Shown: positions 58,524-64,000 of the stretch, one piece after another | Numbering within the stretch: position 1 is the first letter of the stretch | Layout of the letters: every line of letters begins with the position of its first letter | Source of the DNA: Gigaspora rosea | Taxonomy: Eukaryota; Glomeromycota; Glomeromycetes; Diversisporales; Gigasporaceae | Reading direction: 5' to 3' | Length of the DNA: 64,000 nucleotides | Assembly: GCA_003550325.1 (NCBI GenBank) | Contig: QKWP01000128.1 | Span: forward strand, 89,234 to 153,233 | Notes under the pieces: generated by a model | Told to the model about the DNA's origin: nothing | What the model saw: the letters and a program-made list of their open reading frames with translations, nothing else | Database searches by the model: none | Program-made: the position numbers and the translations under genes

Positions 58524-59550
58524 TTTTTTTTTTTTTTTTTTGTCAAAGTTCCTGCTTTGGGTGAGAGTTTATTTAATCAAGTCTGTGGATCAAGAGCGCC
58601 TCTTTGGGCGCACCTACAATTGAATTACATTGAATGAGAGTACAACTAGCCACACGTACAACTTTTGGTTGTCTAATTTAAGTAGTCCGCCCGAAGGTTC
58701 TACACTAGTTGCCATAACTACAACCCGACTAGGGGGATTGCCTATTTAAACCCTCTGGTCCAAGCCTCGCATGTCAATCCTACTTGTGATTACCAGTACA
58801 GTCCTCCGATACATTAGTCAGTCGAAGACAGTTCCGGATGCTACCTACATCCCTTTAGAACTAATTTATCATCGCAAGTAAACTTGGTAGAGCAGTCCCT
58901 GTCCCACACAGGTATTACCTACACTTCGGTAACTTACGCACTCACCGAGGCAAGCAACTTGCAGTCAGGGGATACCCAACCGCTACCATTACCTACTTCT
59001 GCCCTTATAAGGTTCGCTCCAACCCCGGTACCCACCATCACTTTCCTACCGGTCCTTCACCGTTTTCCCAGACTTCCAATCCAGTTGGCCTGGAAGGGTT
59101 GATCTACCCGGCATTAGGTGCCATTATGGTTTTTCTCCCCTTGGTCCCCAATTCCTCAACATGGGTCCTTTTTCTCCAGTGCGACTCCGGCGGCCAGGTT
59201 GGTAGACCTTGTCCCCAAGGACAAAGTCCGGTTCCCCGATTTCGGTCCAATATTCCAGTTTTGGTTAGCACCGTCGAAGATCAGAGCTACCTTCTTACTC
59301 GGGACTTGCCAAATGGGTTTCTGTTTCTCTGGTTCCTTGGATTTGTCTGTGTCACGAGACACAACTTCGCCCAAAAGCCCCATTCAAGATGGTAACCAAG
59401 GACTACAGGTGATGTACCCAACCGATCGACAAGAAATAGTTACCGGAACACAGGTTTATTTTTTCAAAAGCGTCGCCAGTGGGATTTGAACTCAAGATCT
59501 GCCACTTGGGGGGTGACAACTTACCAACTTCTCTAAGTCGCCACACCCTT
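58524..59550 (-). mobile_element. SINE-like retroposon: tRNA-like head, poly(A) tail, 16-bp target duplication
   Basis: The 16-base AATTTCTCTAAATTTT flanks it (58508-58523 and 59551-59566). On the minus strand it starts with a tRNA-like module (about 59548-59475) and ends in about 18 A residues (the T-run 58524-58541). The 1-kb body is much richer in G+C than its surroundings. It has no long uninterrupted frame on the transcribed strand (one 75-codon stretch only, 59383-59156). A related copy lies at 63254-64000. Target duplication, tail and tRNA-like head fit LINE-dependent retroposition. At about 1 kb it is long for a SINE, so a decayed LINE tail or composite is possible. Confidence 0.8.
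59475..59548 (-). promoter_or_regulatory. tRNA-like head with A-box and B-box-like sequences
   Basis: The minus strand reads GTGGCGACTTAGAGAAGTTG at the start and TTGAGTTCAAATCCCACTGG at the end. The second contains a good B box (GTTCAAATC). GACTTAGAGAAGTTGG is a fair A box. The two are about 45 bases apart, as in tRNA genes. The cloverleaf is imperfect, so this is a degenerate tRNA-derived RNA polymerase III promoter rather than a tRNA gene. Confidence 0.65.
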
Positions 59551-59787
59551 AATTTCTCTAAATTTTATTAAGACAACTTTTCTAATTCGATTAAGTAAAC
59601 TTGTTCAGTACTAAATTTTGCATATAGGCACAAAAAATTTTAAAACTTTTTTTTTAAAATTTCTTAGACTAATTCTTAGTCTAAAGAATTTTAACAAAAA
59701 TTGATTATTTTTTTTTAAAATAATGATCCGCAAATTTATCCAATCAAATTAGGGTGCGATATACAAGCACATTATACTCATGCGAAG

Positions 59788-60006
59788 CATATTAAACTTC
59801 TTCAAAAAATTTTATCTAAGAAAAGTTTTTATATTCTTGATTATTTATTAAAAATTTTTTTATCAAATAAAATAAGTTTTAATCTAACTAATTATATTTT
59901 AATATTGTTTTATTTTAATAATTAATTATATATAATTTGCTGAATTTAAAAAATAATTTTTTTAAAAAAATATTTTAAATAATTTTGCAACTAGTATACA
60001 GTTATA
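59788..60006. other. AT-rich spacer
   Basis: No feature seen before the hAT-like element. Confidence 0.4.
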
Positions 60007-61175
60007 TAGTGTTTTGACTCAGGTGGGTATCATCTGGGTCACCCGCGGATGGGAGGGTGACGGGTCAAGTTGTAACAGCTCGGGTGAGAACGAGTGGGTC
60101 AACTCGCGGGTGACCTGTGGGTTGACCTACGGGTGACCAGTGAGTCAACCCACGAGTCACCCATAGGCAGAGACCCGATACAAATTAATGCAAATTTATA
60201 TCGATCATGCAAATTCTAAGAGAACTCACGTGATATTCTATAATGCCGCAATTCCATAATGCCACAATGCCATGTCACAATAATATTGTAACAATGCGAT
60301 ACCGTAATATGGTATAATATTATAATGTTATAATTAAGTAATTAAGTCACTCCAAACCGGAAACTAATGAATATGTTATTATTTGCAATACAATCATTTC
60401 ATTTACATTAATTAATCGGTAACATAAAAGTTATTTAAAGTGTATTCTGTAGCAGAATACAATAGTCATAATAAATTTTAAACACGTAAGTATGTATGCA
60501 TATATAAGCCATAAATGCTATTAATAATTATGTCATTTCCTATCAATTAGTCTTTTAAACAATGACTTATAGACTGGTCTAATTGGCAAAAAAAATAAAT
60601 CACAACGTTTAAGTCAAAATAAAACCTAGACCTACCCCTTTAGTCATAGTTATTACATGTACAAAATATAGATGCTTGACGAAACTATTTTGCCTGACGA
60701 AACTATAAGTTTCGTCATAGTTTCGTCACTGACGAAATGATAAAACTATTATGTTTCATCAGGTCACGTGAGTTTCGTCAGGTATCATTAGTACAAAATC
60801 AATTATGTTAACAGAATCAAATTCAAAAAATATTTAATAGTATATTATTTAAAGGAAACTATAATGCAGTACAGAATTTAATAAACGGTATTATAGCAGA
60901 TAGTATTTCTGCATTACGGCGTTATGGCATTATGGCTTTATGGCATTACGGCATTATGGCTTTACAGCTCACAGCAATTACGGCAAAAAATATAGCAATG
61001 CTATAACCGTATTAATTTGTAAAATTAATTCTACCACCAACTATAGATTACACCCACCTAGGTTAGATCACTAGTCATATTAGCCACCAGAGATTTTTTT
61101 AATTGACCCAGGTGACCCGACAGGTCACCCATCAGGTAACCCGGGTGAAGATTTTTTAGACGGGTCAATTCACTA
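60007..61175. mobile_element. hAT-like element with perfect 8-bp target duplication and nested repeats
   Basis: The ends TAGTGTTTTGACTCAGG and, inverted, TAGTGAATTGACCC are flanked by CAGTTATA on both sides (59999-60006, 61176-61183). Both subterminal regions are rich in GGGTGACC and GGGTCA words. Inside lie a relative of the GCCGTAAT MITE (about 60235-61045, ending CCACCAACTATAG) and a short cluster of TGACGAAACT/AGTTTCGTCA words (60675-60785). No transposase. Confidence 0.82.
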
Positions 61176-61327
61176 CAGTTATATAAGCTTGTATTATGCA
61201 AGTACATTAATAAAATATAGTTAAAATTTGAACAAAATTAAATTACTAGTTGTGAAAAATTAAACTTTAAAACAAGCTAATTTGATTTTTTTAATATATA
61301 TATATAGGATGTTAATAAAGCACACTA

Positions 61328-61612
61328 CTAGTGTTCAATACCACATGTGTTTTGATCAATCAAAATTTATGAAATTTGTATAACATAAAGATCAGGTATA
61401 ATCTGAATTTTTTGAAAAAATGTGAGTTGTCTATATTGAAAAATTCTGTCTAAGAAACCTATCTTTATGTTCTAACAAAAAAAATTCCTTGCAAAATTTT
61501 GGTATATACTAATTCTAACCCAAACCTTAATGTGAATTCTAACTCTAATTCTAATGGCAAAAAAATTTTTTGCATATTATAATTTGTATTTACTGGTGAT
61601 GAACACCACTAG
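61328..61612. mobile_element. Telomere-core MITE, inverted
   Basis: CTAGTGTTCAATACCA pairs with GGTGATGAACACCACTAG, with TA on each side. On the minus strand the core reads GGGTTAGAATTAGTATATAC, then CAAAATTTTGCAAGGAATTT, AGGTTTCTTAG and TATACCTGATCTT. Confidence 0.75.
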
Positions 61613-62340
61613 TATAATATATATATTGTATATATATATATAAATCACTATAGTAAATTATATATAAATATTTTTAAAAAAAGTTACTATTAATAAATTT
61701 TTTTATTTTATCAATAAAATTATCAAAATAATTTTATTTTTTATAATCTGATACATAACCTAATAATTAAATAAATTAAAATAGTTAATAGTTAATTTGT
61801 ACAAAAATATTTTAATCAAAGCCATTTGAGGTACAAATTTTTTTGCACTAGCTTATATTAATCAATGAGTTTACTCTCTAATATTACTTTAATCCTAAAA
61901 AGTTTTATTAGATTTCATTAGATAAAATTACAAGAAGTAAAATTTTTGTAAAAGAGCTACTGTAACTAATCATCACTATCACTATTTCTAACTATTTTTA
62001 AAGTTAGAGTGCAGCTATAGAGATTTTGTTTTTATAAAGTATAATGTAAATTAAATATAACAGTCAGGAAAAATGTTATACCTGTATAGAGGGCATCTAT
62101 AAATAATGTTATATGCTTCTATATAGTAGTTCTTGACCCTCCAAACTATATAAAAAAATTGTTAAAATCTATATATTATAAAAATTTACAAAAACTTGAA
62201 TATTTTGTAACACAGTAATCCAAATTAAATAATTTTGGTACCAATTGATTCATCTCTGTGAGAGAAATGAATAGTACAAAATTCATTTTTTTGATCACTA
62301 AATTAAAAGATGTTCACAAAGAGTTTTACTAAAACATATC
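61613..62340. other. AT-rich spacer
   Basis: No gene or element recognised. Confidence 0.4.
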
Positions 62341-62667
62341 TATGGTATTTTACACTATGTTACACAAAACTATTAGAATAGCCAATCAAAATTTAAGATC
62401 AGGTGTAACAAAAAATTTTGTTTTTTTGTTTATTTTTTTTAAAAAAACATCTATATCTCTAAATTTTGCTTATGAAACCACCTTTGGGTCTCTAATAAAA
62501 AAAATTCCTTGCTAAATTTTGTATATACTAATGCTCTAATAAAATCCCAGGTCTTACCCTAACCCTAAAGTAATTAAAATTTATTTTTTGTATTGTAAAT
62601 ATTTATTTTTTTGTTTTTGTTACACAGATTTGCAAATCTAATTTACCTATGGTGATAAAATACCATA
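62341..62667. mobile_element. Telomere-core MITE, inverted
   Basis: TATGGTATTTTACACTATG pairs with GGTGATAAAATACCATA. On the minus strand: TTAGGGTTAGGGTAAG, then TAGTATATACAAAATTTAGC, AAGGAATTTTTTTTATTAGA, GGTGGTTTCATAAGC and GTTACACCTGATCTT. Confidence 0.75.
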
Positions 62668-63253
62668 AGTGTGTTTTATAATAATTGTTCACAAAAAACT
62701 ATTGGTTTTATAGTAATTTTATAAAAAAATATGACCAATAGTATTTTGCTAATAACCTTTGATTTAGTAATCCAAATAAAAGATTTAATTGCCAATTCGC
62801 CTAAGAAGGATAGAATTCTATATGCGCAAATTACTATTAAATTTATATATATTATGAAATCTTCTTTTCCTCTATAGCTAAATATTTTTTTTATTATGCT
62901 AATATATTTTGACTTACTAAGCAGAAATGTAGAGAAAATGTTTTTATATATAATATAATAAAATTATTAAAATTAATTAAGTAAATTATAAGATATTTAA
63001 AATTTAAAATTTGCAACTATATAAAATTTTTATATGTTTAGAGGAAAAAAAGATTTCATCACTATATAAAATACATAGTAATTTGCGCTATAGTAACTAT
63101 ATAATAATACTATAGTTCTTATATGGATTGCTAATTAAGTATTATTTAATTCTTCTCACTAAGATGAATTAATTGGTACCAAAATTATTTAATTTGAATA
63201 TCTAGATCAAATTTTAAACAAATTTTTATAAAAAATTATATTATATTTTTTTT
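62668..63253. other. AT-rich spacer
   Basis: No gene or element recognised. Confidence 0.4.
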
Positions 63254-64000
63254 TCCTTCTTCAATATGCCTCACTGTACCCCGTTTACCCAGATACCGTC
63301 TACTAAGTCTAACCCCCAAGTTCCACTGTAAACTTCCACCTCCAACTTGACTTTCCGTTGACAGCACCCTTATAGGAAATTCTAGTTAAGAATTACATGA
63401 CTCTATTCAAGAATACTTTCAAAGGTCGACATTTCCCAAGAACCTAAGCCCCAAGAATAGCATATCTGCGTTTAGCCCCGGAGGGCCAGCAAACTGCGGT
63501 GAGGGGATTGCACCCAACAGCTGACTTTTGGTAGGATAGCTCCTTGTTCCACACAGGTATCTACCTATGCTTCAGTAACAGCGCTTTAACCGAGGCCAAT
63601 ACTTGTAGTCAGAGTAGTACCCTTGAACCCCTGAGTTACCTACTTCTGCCCTTGTAAGGTTCACTCTGACCCCGGTACCTACTTTTTCCTTCATACCGGT
63701 CCTTTTCCGAATACCCCAAACATCCAATCCAGTTAGCCCGGAAGGGTCGATTTACCTGGCTTTAGGTGCTATATGGTTTTTCTTCTCTTGGTACCTACTT
63801 CCGTAACATAGGTCCTTTTCCTCCGGTGCGTCTCCGGCGGCCAGGTTGGTGGACCCTCTCCTCCGAAGGTCTTTTATCGTTCAGTTCTCCAGGTCTGGTT
63901 TTCTATACTCTAGTTCTGGTAGCACCGTCAAAGATCATTGTTACCTCCTTACTCGGGACTTTCCATATGGGTTTCTGTTTCTCCAGTTTCTTGGCTTTTT
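63254..64000 (-). mobile_element. Second copy of the SINE-like retroposon, runs off the window
   Basis: GC-richer block aligned with 58860-59350 over shared words such as TTACCTACTTCTGCCCTT, AAGGTTC.CTC, ATCCAGTT..CC.GGAAGGGT, CTCCGGCGGCCAGGTTGGT and TTACTCGGGACTT. It starts after a short T-run (63245-63253), the expected 3' end on the minus strand. The tRNA-like head would lie beyond 64000. Diverged from the first copy with many small indels. Confidence 0.75.

Larger units (their letters stand above)
58254..59787. mobile_element. Long inverted-repeat element split by a retroposon
   Basis: 58254-58523 and 59567-59787 are inverted copies of each other. Shared blocks include CACCCTAATTTGATTGG, GATCATTATTTTAAAAAAAA, CAAAATTT..CTGAACAAGTTTAC and AATTAGAAA. 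The left half also carries TAGGTTAGGGTTAGGTTGGA. The retroposon at 58524-59550 sits at its centre. Removing that insert leaves an element of about 500 bp. Confidence 0.75.

Noticed and set aside
59099..59489. Plus-strand frames of about 100-120 codons
   Set aside because: They lie antisense in the SINE-like retroposon; GC-rich composition makes chance frames likely, and the second copy at 63 kb does not preserve them.
59475..59548. Functional tRNA gene
   Set aside because: The B box is good, but the stems pair poorly and the module is the head of a retroposed unit inside target duplications.

Overview
The window reads as a transposon-rich, strongly AT-biased nuclear scaffold piece from a filamentous fungus. 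It is most likely an arbuscular mycorrhizal fungus (Glomeromycotina, Rhizophagus-like). The evidence is spliced genes with short GT..AG introns, a MATA-HMG-type HMG-box gene, a conserved fungal ankyrin-repeat protein, SWIM-finger Mutator-like transposases and a dense load of small inverted-repeat elements. The organism is an inference; no marker fixes the species. The sequence has one 309-base N run (46864-47172) and single Ns at 29912 and 43471, which look like assembly joins.

Layout. 1-7405: no intact gene; MITEs, tandem repeats and a decayed Mutator-like transposase at 5.5-6.4 kb. 7406-9165: a two-exon cytochrome P450. 10132-19199 and 28263-37797: a direct segmental duplication of about 9 kb. 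Copy A holds an intact 20-exon ankyrin-repeat gene (11038-17929, 1773 codons) with a nucleotidyltransferase-like signature near its N terminus. Copy B (29203-36586) is broken by at least five frameshifts and has a doubled 5' end at a single-N join. Between the copies lie a degenerate array with a period near 100 bases (21.3-24.3 kb), a LINE scrap, fold-back elements and a 3.0-kb Mutator-like element (25109-28136) with a clear 9-bp target duplication and its own transposase gene.

38-50 kb: nested non-autonomous elements (a 3.1-kb element containing a hAT-like element), several hairpin elements, a second near-identical end of the Mutator-like element beside the sequence gap, a partial unknown reading frame, and a 1.05-kb duplicated block (43472-44520 and 47474-48520). 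50506-50994: the MATA-HMG gene on the minus strand. 51-64 kb: no protein gene recognised; hAT-like, pogo-like and telomere-motif MITEs, and a tRNA-headed, poly(A)-tailed retroposon (58524-59550) with a 16-bp target duplication, plus a second related copy running off the right edge.

The protein genes do not form a pathway. The clearest unlisted structure is a family of roughly 270-340-bp elements. They share an internal core (telomere-like TTAGGG words, then TAGTAAAATT and further conserved blocks) while their terminal inverted repeats differ from copy to copy.
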